Assembly (NCBI GenBank): GCA_964494625.1
Contig: CAZBRT010000003.1
Location: 496,001-560,000 of the forward strand
Direction of reading: 5' to 3'
From: UBA2784 sp964494625
GTDB lineage: Bacteria > Pseudomonadota > Alphaproteobacteria > Micropepsales > Micropepsaceae
DNA: 64,000 bases
In this document: piece after piece, positions 42,540-51,251 of the stretch
How the letters are laid out: each line of letters opens with the position of its first letter
Numbering within the stretch: the stretch's first letter is position 1
Made by a program: the position numbers and the translations under genes
The notes under the pieces: generated by a model
Told to the model about the DNA's origin: nothing
Database searches by the model: none
What the model saw: the letters and a program-made list of their open reading frames with translations, nothing else

Positions 42540-43847
42540 ATGGCCGAAAGCACACCAGCGACAACTGCCAGCCCGTCGCTGAGCAGCGCCTTCTCGCCCG
42601 GCTATCGGACCTATGTGCTGATCCTCCTCTTGCTCGTTTACACGTCAAACTACGCAGACCGGATCGTGCTTGGCGTGTTGCTCGAGCCGATCAAGGCCGA
42701 ATTCGGTGTGTCGGACACCTTGATGGGCCTTTTGACCGGCGCGACGTTTGCGATTTTCTACGCGACGCTCGGCATTCCGATTGCCATTCTGGCGGACAGG
42801 CGCAGCCGCCGGAACATTATCGGCGTTTGCGTCTTCATTTGGTCGGGCATGACCGTGCTTTGCGGCATGGCCGCCACGTTCACGCAGATGATGCTCGCGC
42901 GCATCGGCGTCGGCGTGGGCGAGGCAGGCGGCAGCCCGCCATCGCATTCCATGATCTCCGACCTGTTTCCGCCGGACAAGCGCGCAACGGCGCTCGGCAT
43001 TTTCGCCATGGGTGTGCCGTTGGGCTATCTCGTCGGCTATTACGGCGGCAGCGTGATTGCGGAAGATTATGGCTGGCGGACCGCGTTCTATGCCATGGGG
43101 GTCCCCGGCATCATCCTGACCCTGCTTGTCTTCTTCACGGTCAAGGAACCACCGCGCGGTCACCACGATTTCGCAGCCGGAAGTGCGGCGCCGTCGCTGA
43201 CCCAGATCGCGCGATATCTGGGTGCAAGGAAATCCATCGTCCATATGCTGATCGGCGCCACCCTGATCACATTCACCGGCTATTCTGTCGTGATCTGGGG
43301 GCCGGCATTCTTCATCCGCACGCACGAGATGCCCTTGAGCCAGGTTGGCACCTATCTGTCGCTGGTGGGCGGCATTTCCAGCATGATCGGCACATTCCTT
43401 GGCGGATATCTTGCCGACAAGCTCAGCCGGAATGACAAGCGCTGGCAGGCCTGGCTGGTCGCAATTGCCATTGCCATCGCGATTCCGTTCGCGGTCGCGG
43501 TTGCCCTCCTCGATGACCTTGAAACCGTTCTCTACATCAACGTCATTCCGTCGATGGTCTCCGCGCTCTACCTCGCGCCGTGCTTTGCCATGATGCAGAA
43601 TCTGGTGGAGCCGCGGATGCGGGCGGTTGCCTCCGCGACTTTCCTCTTCGTCATCAATCTGATCGGCATGGGTATCGGGCCGGTATTCACGGGGTGGGTC
43701 AGCGACCTTCTGGCGCCGACCTATGGTGCTGACTCCCTGCGCTATGCGTTCGTGTTGCTGGTCGTCTTCAATGTCTGGGCGATCTGGCACTTTGTTCTGG
43801 CAGGACGGCATTTGCCTGCTGATTACGCGCGCGTCGGCCAGCGCTGA
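42540..43847 (+). CDS. MFS transporter, spinster/GudP-like
   Basis: A 435-residue, 12-span MFS protein. After an N-terminal Ser/Thr-rich stretch comes YVLILLLLVYTSNYADRIVL, the N-terminal motif A (GIPIAILADRRSRRNIIG) and GVGVGEAGGSPPSHSMISDL. These are features of the spinster-like group common in Sphingomonads and related bacteria. The substrate is unknown (organic acids or sphingolipid-like molecules are described for relatives). GGGGGAGA precedes the ATG. The FNR box lies 20 bp upstream, and a terminator follows at 43865. Confidence 0.88.
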   Translation: MAESTPATTASPSLSSAFSPGYRTYVLILLLLVYTSNYADRIVLGVLLEPIKAEFGVSDTLMGLLTGATFAIFYATLGIPIAILADRRSRRNIIGVCVFIWSGMTVLCGMAATFTQMMLARIGVGVGEAGGSPPSHSMISDLFPPDKRATALGIFAMGVPLGYLVGYYGGSVIAEDYGWRTAFYAMGVPGIILTLLVFFTVKEPPRGHHDFAAGSAAPSLTQIARYLGARKSIVHMLIGATLITFTGYSVVIWGPAFFIRTHEMPLSQVGTYLSLVGGISSMIGTFLGGYLADKLSRNDKRWQAWLVAIAIAIAIPFAVAVALLDDLETVLYINVIPSMVSALYLAPCFAMMQNLVEPRMRAVASATFLFVINLIGMGIGPVFTGWVSDLLAPTYGADSLRYAFVLLVVFNVWAIWHFVLAGRHLPADYARVGQR

Positions 43848-43864
43848 GGCCTCTCCGTAACGAA

Positions 43865-43897
43865 AACGCGCCGGGCCATTTTCAGGTCCGGCGCGTT
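43865..43897. terminator. Bidirectional terminator between MFS and sensor genes
   Basis: A perfect 10-bp stem AACGCGCCGG / CCGGCGCGTT has a 13-base loop. It is followed on the plus strand by CTTCTTT and preceded by GAAAA, giving T-rich tails on both strands. It serves the convergent MFS gene and the minus-strand sensor gene. Confidence 0.8.
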
Positions 43898-43916
43898 CTT
43901 CTTTGGCGACTGAACG

Positions 43917-44834
43917 TCAGATCTTGACGAGAAGGTTTTCGGCGAGCTTGCCATGGGCCCGGCCGATCCCGCGCGCCAGATGGACGAGGATCAGAAGACC
44001 GATGAAGCCGATTGCCATGCACGTCGCCATGCCCTGCGGCGTCTGCACGAATTCGTTGAGGCGGTCGATACCGAACTCAAGCCGGTATTTGCCCTCGCTC
44101 ATCCGCGTGATGATGGGACCCGCCATCATGGCCGAGAAGAAGGCGGTGCAGGTTATCACCACGACGAAGTAGAACGTTCCCAACGGCAGCATCAGGAGCA
44201 TGTAGAACATGGCTGTCCAGGTGCGGCGGTCGGTCAGCATGCGCTTGATGCGCTGGAGCACAGGACCCTGCGGCACTTCGGATGGCAGGCGGCGGGGCAT
44301 GCGCACGCCCAGAAGCGTTTCCACAATGCGCCCCTCAACCAATGCGAGGATGCGTACGCTGAAGATGAAAATCAGCGTGAACGGAATGCCGATGATGAGG
44401 ATCATGAAGCCGAGCGACAGCGCTGCGCCGGTCGTCACCCAGCTGAAATAGAAAGTGCCGAGCGGCAATGCGAGCAGCATATAGAGGATCGCTCCATAGG
44501 TGCGGCCCTGGAACAATGGTCCGAAAATCCGGCCCATCATTGACCGTGGGGCCGCAGGCGGTGCCGCGGCGGCGTGGCCGTTCCCGTTGCCGTTGCCGTC
44601 CATTTTCCGGTACTCGGCCGCAACATCGCGCGGCGAGCCATAGGCACCCAGAACCTGCACCAGCACTTCGGCTTCGCTCTTGCCGGGGTTCTGGGCGATT
44701 TCGTTGCGCAGATGCTCTTCCGCGTCCGCCAGGGCGTCCTGGATCAGCGCTTTGGGCGCGCCGGCCAGCGCAGTGCGCAGCTGGTCAAGATAGGCGGCGA
44801 CGGTGCGCGGGGCATTCGGGTTTGCATTACGCAT
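43917..44834 (-). CDS. HAAS/DUF1700-like membrane sensor with a duplicated transmembrane domain
   Basis: This 305-residue protein starts MRNANPNAPRTVAAYLDQLR. An N-terminal helical HAAS-like part (residues 10-76, ALADAEEHLRNEIAQNPGKS) is followed by a Gly/Asn/Ala linker. Two copies of a membrane unit follow. Residues 111-130 and 204-223 match at 15 of 20 positions, sharing YMLL and LPLGTFYF. HAAS proteins usually pair with PadR regulators; here the PadR gene overlaps the start by 8 bp. It may respond to envelope stress. The ATG at 44843 is an alternative. Confidence 0.85.
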   Translation of the reverse strand: MRNANPNAPRTVAAYLDQLRTALAGAPKALIQDALADAEEHLRNEIAQNPGKSEAEVLVQVLGAYGSPRDVAAEYRKMDGNGNGNGHAAAAPPAAPRSMMGRIFGPLFQGRTYGAILYMLLALPLGTFYFSWVTTGAALSLGFMILIIGIPFTLIFIFSVRILALVEGRIVETLLGVRMPRRLPSEVPQGPVLQRIKRMLTDRRTWTAMFYMLLMLPLGTFYFVVVITCTAFFSAMMAGPIITRMSEGKYRLEFGIDRLNEFVQTPQGMATCMAIGFIGLLILVHLARGIGRAHGKLAENLLVKI

Positions 44835-45216
44835 GGCTGTCATCCTGGCCGATGGCATTGTCAACGAAGGCGCGCACTTCGCGATAGGCGGCTACCCACT
44901 GGGTCAGCGTCGCGCGTCCGGGATCCGTAATGGTGTAGTAGCGCCGGGGCGGTCCGCTGACCGAAACCTCGACACGGCTGGTCAGAAAGCCCGAGGCATG
45001 GAGCTGGCGCAGAACCGGATAGAGTGCGCCTTGCTTGAAGGGCAGGTTCTCGTCGTCGCCTGCCGAAAGCTCCTTGGCAATCTGGTAGCCGTACATTTCT
45101 CCTCCGGCCTTGGCGAGGATGCTGAGGACGACGAGCGATGAAAGTCCGCTGTTCAGCTCTTTCCTGAACTTTCGAACTTGCGCGTCATCCGCATTGGTGT
45201 CCGTGCGCTGGATCAC
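44827..45216 (-). CDS. PadR-family transcriptional regulator
   Basis: The 129-residue winged-helix protein reads SGLSSLVVLSILAKAGGEMY, GYQIAKELSAGDDENLPFKQ and GALYPVLRQLHASGFLTSRV, followed by SGPPRRYYTITDPGRATLTQ. The start is GTG at 45216 with GAAGGA upstream (an ATG just before it is out of frame). The C-terminal dimerisation helix is short, typical of PadR-s1 proteins. It overlaps the membrane sensor gene and probably represses the pair. AT-rich DNA at 45260-45295 probably holds its promoter. Confidence 0.93.
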   Translation of the reverse strand: MIQRTDTNADDAQVRKFRKELNSGLSSLVVLSILAKAGGEMYGYQIAKELSAGDDENLPFKQGALYPVLRQLHASGFLTSRVEVSVSGPPRRYYTITDPGRATLTQWVAAYREVRAFVDNAIGQDDSHA

Positions 45217-45393
45217 ATTTTCGGTCCTTCGATTCAGGTCTTACTGACGAGGAGGCTATATTGGTGATTTCATACTAGTCAATTGTTCCCCCTACCATGA
45301 AGTTGCAAGAACGGCCATTCGTCACAACTCTTCCAAAGTGTTATTCAGTTCAAGGGGTTCCGCTTCGGAATGACATCAAGGGTTTGCCGCCGC

Positions 45394-46392
45394 ATGACAC
45401 CTGCCAATGCCCAATCGGCCACGCTTCCCGTGACCATCGCCGACATCCGGGCGGCGGCCGACAGAATCGCCAACCATGCGCGCATCACGCCGATCCTGCG
45501 GCATGAGGACCTCGATGCGCGCAGCGGAGGCAGGGTTTTCCTGAAAGCGGAGAACCTGCAACGGACTGGCGCATTCAAGTTCCGGGGCGCTTTGAACAAG
45601 ATTGCGGGTCTTCAACCCGGCCTGCGGGCGCGCGGGGTGGTCGCGTTCTCCTCGGGCAATCATGCGCAGGCGGTCGCTGCTGTTGCGCAGTTGTTCGGCA
45701 TTCCCGCGACCATTGTCATGCCGTCAGACGCGCCACCGGTGAAAATCGCCGGCACCCGTCACTATGGCGCCGATGTGCGCCTCTATGACCGCGAACGCGA
45801 AAGCCGCGAGGCGATTGCCGACGCCATCGTGCAGGAAACGGGCGCGATCCTTGTGCCGCCCTTCGAAGATGCTGCCATCATCGCGGGGCAGGGCACAACG
45901 GGGCTTGAGCTTGTCGCGCAATGCGGCGGCGCACTTGATGCCGTGCTGATACCGGCAAGCGGTGGTGGTCTTGCCTCGGGCATCGCCGTTGCGGTCAATG
46001 CCGCGTGTCCCGCTGCCGACATCGTGCTGTGTGAGCCGGAAGGTTTTGACGATTGGGGCCGCTCGCTTTCGACCGGGCACCTCTCGCGCAACAAGCGGCT
46101 TTCAGGTTCCATCTGCGACGCGCTTTTGGCACCCCAGCCCGGCAACATCCCCTTTGCGATCAACAGGGCGCTGGGTGCGCGCGGCATTGCCATCAGCGAC
46201 GATGAAGCTTTGGCTGCGATTGCCTATGCCTATCGCAAGCTGAAGCTGGTGGTCGAGCCGGGTGGCGCGGTTGCGCTGGCCGCCATCCTCGCCGGAAAGT
46301 TTGATGCCGCAAACAAGCGTGTTGGGGTCATTTTGTCCGGCGGCAATGTTGATGACGCCATCATGGCGCGTGCGCTGGCAACGCATGACTGA
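45394..46392 (+). CDS. Threonine dehydratase / serine racemase-like PLP enzyme
   Basis: A 332-residue fold type II PLP enzyme has Schiff-base lysine K62 in GAFKFRGALNKI, VVAFSSGNHAQAVAAVAQLF and the phosphate-binding loop PASGGGLASG. The C-terminal SGGNVD motif is present, and there is no ACT regulatory domain. These features fit catabolic threonine dehydratase or serine racemase; hydroxy-aspartate dehydratase is also possible. It precedes and overlaps tctB by 8 bp, linking it to uptake of a carboxylate. ATG 45394 is chosen; ATG at 45370 is an alternative. Confidence 0.88.
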   Translation: MTPANAQSATLPVTIADIRAAADRIANHARITPILRHEDLDARSGGRVFLKAENLQRTGAFKFRGALNKIAGLQPGLRARGVVAFSSGNHAQAVAAVAQLFGIPATIVMPSDAPPVKIAGTRHYGADVRLYDRERESREAIADAIVQETGAILVPPFEDAAIIAGQGTTGLELVAQCGGALDAVLIPASGGGLASGIAVAVNAACPAADIVLCEPEGFDDWGRSLSTGHLSRNKRLSGSICDALLAPQPGNIPFAINRALGARGIAISDDEALAAIAYAYRKLKLVVEPGGAVALAAILAGKFDAANKRVGVILSGGNVDDAIMARALATHD

Positions 46393-46894
46393 CAGCCGCG
46401 CGCCCATGCCGGTTTCTGTGGCACGACGGATGTTTCTGTCGGCGGACGGGGCTGCTGCATTGCTCCTGCTCGTGCTTGCCGCCTTTGTGTTGATCGAAGC
46501 GATGGGTCTTTCTGTCGGACGTGCGCGGCGGCCTGGCCCCGGCATATTGCCGCTGGCCATCGCCGCGGTGCTTTCGCTTGCGGCGCTGCGCCTCTGGTTC
46601 AAGGCGTGGCTTACAGCTGCGCCGGAAATGATCGAGGCACCGCGAGCCTATGGCTTCGTGATGCTGATCCCGGCAATGCTGGTCTTTGCCCTGCTTGCCG
46701 ATCTAGCGGGGCTAGCGCTTTCTTCGCTTGCGCTTCTGCTTGTCGCGGGAACGGCGGTGCCCGGCGCCTTGCATCCGCGTGCACGCGCGTTGCGATTTGC
46801 GCTTTATGCGGTGGTCCTGAGTGCCCTTACAGTCATGCTCTTTGCCGAGTTCCTGGGCCTGCCGATTGCCGTCTTTCCGGATTGGGGCGGGTGA
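46385..46894 (+). CDS. tctB: Tripartite tricarboxylate transporter small subunit (TctB)
   Basis: This 169-residue protein has four spans: GAAALLLLVLAAFVLIEAMG with the following GRARRPGPGILPLAIAAVLS, typical of TctB, then two C-terminal spans. It forms the membrane complex with TctA. Its ATG overlaps the dehydratase stop and its stop overlaps the tctA ATG (TGATG). Confidence 0.9.
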   Translation: MTDSRAPMPVSVARRMFLSADGAAALLLLVLAAFVLIEAMGLSVGRARRPGPGILPLAIAAVLSLAALRLWFKAWLTAAPEMIEAPRAYGFVMLIPAMLVFALLADLAGLALSSLALLLVAGTAVPGALHPRARALRFALYAVVLSALTVMLFAEFLGLPIAVFPDWGG

Positions 46895-48390
46895 TGGACG
46901 GCTTTCTCAGCAATCTTGCGACCGGGTTTGGTGTCGCGCTCACGCCGGAAAATCTCGGCTTCTGCTTTGTCGGCGTGCTGATGGGAACGATCATCGGCGT
47001 GCTGCCGGGCATTGGTCCGGTTGCCACCATCGCGCTTCTTCTACCCGTCACGTTCAACCTTGATCCTGCCAGTGCGCTCATCATGCTCGCGGGTATCTAT
47101 TACGGTGCGCAATATGGCGGATCGGCGTCAGCCATTCTCCTGAAAATTCCCGGCGAAGCGGGCAGCGTGGTGACGGCACTCGATGGTCATCCCTTGGCGA
47201 TGCAGGGGCGGGCGGGCGAGGCGCTGGCCATTGCCGCCATCGGTTCCTTCATTGCAGGCACGATCGGCACGCTTCTGATTGCGGTTGCGGCCCCGCCGCT
47301 TGCGAGTGTCGCGCAGGCCTTCGGTCCGGCGGAATATGCGTCCCTGATCCTTTTCGGCCTCGTGCTCGCCGTATCGATGGCCGGTGGTTCGCGTACGCGC
47401 GCAGTCGCCATGGCGGCGCTTGGCATCCTCCTTGGCATCGTGGGCACGGACGTCTTCAGCGGGGCGCAGCGTTTCACCTTCGGCATCCCCGAGCTTGCCG
47501 ACGGTATCGGGTTTGCGCCACTGGCGATGGGGCTTTTTGGCCTTGCGGAGATGGCGTTGGTGCTTGACCGGCGGCAAAAGGGTGAACGCATCGGCACGGT
47601 CCGACGCGCCAGCGTGACGCGCCGCGCATTGGCCAAGGCCATGCCTGCAATCCTGCGGGGAACGGGTGTTGGCGCAATACTGGGTGTGCTGCCGGGCGGT
47701 GGCGCGATCCTGTCGTCGCTGGCGTCCTATGCGCTGGAAAAGCGCGTGGCGCGCGAGCCGGAACGCTTTGGCCATGGGGCCATCGAAGGCGTGGCTGGTC
47801 CTGAATCGGCCAACAATGCGGGCGCGCAGACTTCCTTCATTCCGATGATGACGCTGGGCGTGCCTACCAATGCCGTGATGGCGCTGATGATCGGCGCGAT
47901 GATGATCCAGGGCATCCAGCCGGGGCCCTTGGTGCTGGAGACGCGGCCGGAACTTTTCTGGGGCATGGTCGCGTCGATGTGGATCGGCAATCTTTTGCTG
48001 CTCGTCATCAACCTGCCACTGATCGGGATCTGGGTGCGGCTGCTGGACGTGAAGCCGCGTTACCTTTTTCCGGCGGTAGCGCTCTTCATGGCGGTCGGCG
48101 CCTATGCCATCGAGAACTCGTGGTTCGATGTGGTCCTGACCGCGTTCTTCGGCGTTGTCGGCTATGTCCTGCTCAAGCTGCGCTTTGAACTTTCGACATT
48201 GGTGCTTGGCTTTGTGCTCGGGCCGATGCTGGAGGAGAATTTCCGCCGCGCCCTCATCATCTCGAAGGGCGAGATTTCAACCTTTGTGGAGCGCCCCTTG
48301 TCGCTTGCCTTCATCGTGCTCGGCGTCGTTGTGCTCGCCCTGCCGGTCGCGTTGCGCCTGATGCGCGCGCGCGGTGCTACTCGATCGTGA
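46894..48390 (+). CDS. tctA: Tripartite tricarboxylate transporter large subunit (TctA)
   Basis: The 498-residue, 12-span protein has the family signatures GVLMGTIIGVLPGIGPVATI near the N-terminus and GAILGVLPGGGAILSSLASY near the middle, plus AGPESANNAGAQTSFIPMMT. It moves the substrate delivered by TctC, using a cation gradient. It ends inside the 3' end of the convergent tctC (14-bp overlap), an unusual arrangement for a system whose genes normally read together. Confidence 0.95.
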   Translation: MDGFLSNLATGFGVALTPENLGFCFVGVLMGTIIGVLPGIGPVATIALLLPVTFNLDPASALIMLAGIYYGAQYGGSASAILLKIPGEAGSVVTALDGHPLAMQGRAGEALAIAAIGSFIAGTIGTLLIAVAAPPLASVAQAFGPAEYASLILFGLVLAVSMAGGSRTRAVAMAALGILLGIVGTDVFSGAQRFTFGIPELADGIGFAPLAMGLFGLAEMALVLDRRQKGERIGTVRRASVTRRALAKAMPAILRGTGVGAILGVLPGGGAILSSLASYALEKRVAREPERFGHGAIEGVAGPESANNAGAQTSFIPMMTLGVPTNAVMALMIGAMMIQGIQPGPLVLETRPELFWGMVASMWIGNLLLLVINLPLIGIWVRLLDVKPRYLFPAVALFMAVGAYAIENSWFDVVLTAFFGVVGYVLLKLRFELSTLVLGFVLGPMLEENFRRALIISKGEISTFVERPLSLAFIVLGVVVLALPVALRLMRARGATRS

Positions 48391-49339
48391 CGCCGGAGCT
48401 TTCGACAATCGGCTTCCAGATTGCCAATTGCTCCTTCCAGAAACTTTCCAGCGTGGCCGCATCTCCGGCCAGCACTTCGTTGCCAAGGTCTTCCAGCTTA
48501 CGGCGGGTATCGGGATCAGAAGCAGCAGCGAGCGCTGCGTCCTGCAACCGTGCCACCACATCATCGGGGACACCTGCAGGCGCAAATATGCCGGTCCATG
48601 AATAGGTCTCGTATCCGGCAAGGCCCGCTTCGTCGAGCGTGGGCACATCGGGCAGCACAGGCGAGCGTGCCTTTGTCGTGACGCCGATGGCGACAAGCGA
48701 CCCCGACTGGATATGGCCAAGGGCGGTCGGGAGATTGTCCACCATCATGTCGATGTGACCCGCGAGAAGGTCGGTCATCGCAGGACCTGCGCCGCCATAG
48801 GGCACATGCTCGATTTCCACGCCCGCCATCGTGGCAAAGAGATAGCCGGAGAGATGCAGGATCGTGCCGTTGCCCGACGAGCCATAGGTATAGGTGTCCG
48901 GCTCCGCCTTCAGCTTTGCGATCAGCTCCGGCAATGTCCGCACGCCCATGGCGGGATTGACGACAAGCACATTGGGCAGCCGCGTCATCAGCGCGACCGG
49001 GCGGAATGCGCCCTGCGGATCATAGGAAAGGTTCTTGTAGAGCCACACGTTGATGACGCTGGATGAGGACGTCTGCAGGATGATGGTGTAGCCGTCCGGC
49101 GCTGCGCGCGCGGCCTCCTCTGTGCCGATGGTGCCGCCCGCGCCGGGCTTGTTCTCGACAATGACCTGCTGGCCGAGGATCTCACTCATCTTCGCCGCAA
49201 GGATGCGCGCGGTCACGTCGGTTGATCCGCCGGCCGCGAAGGGCACGATCATCCGCACCGGACGGTCCGGAAAAGCGCCGGCCGGGACGGCAAGGAAGGC
49301 CGCGCAAGCGGCAGCAAGGAGAAGGCAGAGAAAGCGCAT
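48377..49339 (-). CDS. tctC: Tripartite tricarboxylate transporter receptor (TctC / Bug family)
   Basis: A 320-residue periplasmic binding protein with a signal peptide (MRFLCLLLAAACAAFLAVPA, then GAFPDRPVRMIVPFAAGGST). The Bug ligand loops are IVPFAAGGSTDVTARILA and ENKPGAGGTIGTEEAA. It binds a carboxylate for the TctA/TctB complex next door. I placed the start at 49339 because the upstream extension has no signal-like sequence. It reads opposite to tctAB, so it has its own promoter. Confidence 0.93.
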   Translation of the reverse strand: MRFLCLLLAAACAAFLAVPAGAFPDRPVRMIVPFAAGGSTDVTARILAAKMSEILGQQVIVENKPGAGGTIGTEEAARAAPDGYTIILQTSSSSVINVWLYKNLSYDPQGAFRPVALMTRLPNVLVVNPAMGVRTLPELIAKLKAEPDTYTYGSSGNGTILHLSGYLFATMAGVEIEHVPYGGAGPAMTDLLAGHIDMMVDNLPTALGHIQSGSLVAIGVTTKARSPVLPDVPTLDEAGLAGYETYSWTGIFAPAGVPDDVVARLQDAALAAASDPDTRRKLEDLGNEVLAGDAATLESFWKEQLAIWKPIVESSGVTIE

Positions 49340-49362
49340 CGATACAACTCCGGATCCGGATT

Positions 49363-50130
49363 TCAGCGTGAGGGGCCGCGAAAGCTGCGAAGGGCTACCA
49401 GCAGTGCGAAATAGGCGGAAGACAATCCCCAGGCGAGGAACACCATCTGGGGCCGCGCCTCGTAGGCCAACACCAGCCATGCGGTGGAGGCGAGCCAGAG
49501 AAGCGACATCACCAGCGTCGGCACGCGGTACTCGTGCACGCGCAAGGGGTGCGAGAATTTCAGCTTGGTGAAGGTCAGCGCGCAGAAGATCGCGGTCAGC
49601 ACGAGGTTCAACAGCGGCGGTGACCCCGTGATGAAAAAGGCCAAGGCCACAATGTTCCAGATTGCCGGGAAGCCGGTGAAATAATTGTCGCTCGTCTTCA
49701 TGTCGAGATTGACGAAGGTGTAGAGCGATGTCGCGAGCACCAGTGCACAGGCCGCTACCGAGAAGTCGGCGGGGAACATGCCGAACTGGTGCATGAAGGC
49801 CGCAGGCACGACGACATAGGTCAAATAGTCAACCACAAGGTCGAGTGCCGTTCCGTCCAGCCGGGGCAAGACGTCTTTGACACGGAACATGCGGGCAAGC
49901 GGTCCATCGACACCGTCAACAATCAGCGCGATGCCCAGCCACATCAATGTCTCGCGCGGATTGCCGCGATAGACAGCCTGCAGGGCCAGGAATGCAAAGA
50001 CGACGCCCGTCGCGGTAAAGATGTGCACGCCCCAGGCCGCTGACCGCTGCACGCGCGGGTCAGCATTGGCGGTGCGCTGGGCAATGGTCTGACGGGGCGG
50101 GCGCGTGCCGTTCTGTTCCGGATCAGCCAT
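49363..50130 (-). CDS. pcs: Phosphatidylcholine synthase (Pcs)
   Basis: This 255-residue membrane enzyme shows the CDP-alcohol phosphotransferase motif in the Pcs form (VDGVDGPLARMFRVKDVLPR, then LDGTALDLVVDYLTYVVVPA). It has about eight spans and FSHPLRVHEYR in the C-terminal half. It condenses choline with CDP-diacylglycerol to make phosphatidylcholine, the one-step bacterial route known mainly from Alphaproteobacteria. It starts on the stop of the secreted-protein gene (TGATG) and lies 23 bp before tctC. Confidence 0.93.
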   Translation of the reverse strand: MADPEQNGTRPPRQTIAQRTANADPRVQRSAAWGVHIFTATGVVFAFLALQAVYRGNPRETLMWLGIALIVDGVDGPLARMFRVKDVLPRLDGTALDLVVDYLTYVVVPAAFMHQFGMFPADFSVAACALVLATSLYTFVNLDMKTSDNYFTGFPAIWNIVALAFFITGSPPLLNLVLTAIFCALTFTKLKFSHPLRVHEYRVPTLVMSLLWLASTAWLVLAYEARPQMVFLAWGLSSAYFALLVALRSFRGPSR

Positions 50131-50561
50131 CAGGGTTGCGCGCCTTCTCCGGGAAGCGGCGGGCAGGGATAATGTTCGGCGAGGGCTGCCTGAAGGGCCT
50201 CGCTGGCGCTTGCCCCTCCCAGGGCCGGTTCATTGTCCACCTTGTCGGCGACATGGCCCGCAATCTCGCGAAAGCTGATCTCGCCTTCGATCCGGAAGCA
50301 GGGACCATCGGGCGCGGCATAGGCCCCCCCCTCAAGATAGATGCGGCGCCGCTCCTCATCCAGGGCTGCGAACTCCGTGAACCAGTCGAACAGATATTTG
50401 CCGCAAGTCGTCTCGATGGCCTTGCCGCCATTGAGCGAGAAGTCGCGGCAGGACGCGCCCAGCTCCGCGCCGGTATCGAATGCGCGGGCTGTGCCGGTCA
50501 CCGACAAGATGGCACCGGCACCAAGAAGGGTCCGCAGAATCCTTGCAGTCTGTCGCGTCAT
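50130..50561 (-). CDS. Secreted protein of unknown function (cysteine-containing)
   Basis: The 143-residue protein has a signal peptide (MTRQTARILRTLLGAGAILS, then VTGTARA). The mature part has cysteines at four positions (SCRDFS, TTCGKYL, GPCFRIE, YPCPPL). They may form two disulphides. The segment GHVADKVDNEPALGGASASE resembles Rap1a/Tai-like immunity folds in layout, but I would not assign that. It is coupled to pcs, and both are divergent from the CDP-alcohol phosphotransferase at 50634. Confidence 0.72.
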   Translation of the reverse strand: MTRQTARILRTLLGAGAILSVTGTARAFDTGAELGASCRDFSLNGGKAIETTCGKYLFDWFTEFAALDEERRRIYLEGGAYAAPDGPCFRIEGEISFREIAGHVADKVDNEPALGGASASEALQAALAEHYPCPPLPGEGAQP

Positions 50562-50633
50562 CGGCAAGCCTTGTCCCGGCGGCGGGTCGTATCCCGGAGA
50601 TTCATCCGCCCGAACCTAGCAGGCAAGGCCCCC

Positions 50634-51251
50634 ATGCTCGACTCCTTCCTTCGCCCCCGCATCGACCAGCCTCTGGCGTGGCTGGCCCGTCCGCTTGTGC
50701 GGCTGGGCGTGACCGCCAATGCGGTGACATGGACCGGGTTCTTTTTGGGCATGACCGCGGGCGTGCTGATCGCGGTTGAGCTTTATGGCTGGGCCCTCGG
50801 CCTTCTTCTGGCGAGCCGGTTGTGTGACGGTCTGGACGGGGCGGTCGCCCGCCAGACACGACTCAGTGACCTTGGCGGGTTTTTCGACATCACGCTCGAC
50901 TTCATCTTCTATGCCGCCATCGTTTTCGGCTTCGCGCTGGCGCGCCCCGAGAATGCGTTGCCTGCGGCATTCCTGCTTTTTGCCTTCATGGGTCCGGCAG
51001 CGACGTTTCTTGCCTATGCCATTGTGGCGGCGAAGCGGGGCATCTCGACCGAGCTGCGCGGGCGGAAGTCGTTCTACTATCTGGGCGGGCTGACCGAAGG
51101 CACGGAAACCATTCTTGCCCTTGGCCTCATGTGCCTGTTGCCGGATCAGTTTGCCATCATCGCGCTTGTCTATGGCGTGATGTGCTTCCTCACGGCGGGA
51201 ACGCGCATTGCGGCGGCGTGGTCGGCCTTCAGCGATCCGCCGCATGGTTGA
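50634..51251 (+). CDS. CDP-alcohol phosphatidyltransferase family protein
   Basis: This 205-residue protein has the full motif CDGLDGAVARQTRLSDLGGF with FDITLDF following (DG-x2-DG-x2-AR-x8-G-x3-D-x3-D). About six spans are present. Relatives make phosphatidylglycerol phosphate, cardiolipin or inositol lipids; this small form is often unassigned. It lies opposite pcs and overlaps the next gene by 8 bp. With pcs it marks a phospholipid head-group cluster. Confidence 0.85.
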   Translation: MLDSFLRPRIDQPLAWLARPLVRLGVTANAVTWTGFFLGMTAGVLIAVELYGWALGLLLASRLCDGLDGAVARQTRLSDLGGFFDITLDFIFYAAIVFGFALARPENALPAAFLLFAFMGPAATFLAYAIVAAKRGISTELRGRKSFYYLGGLTEGTETILALGLMCLLPDQFAIIALVYGVMCFLTAGTRIAAAWSAFSDPPHG

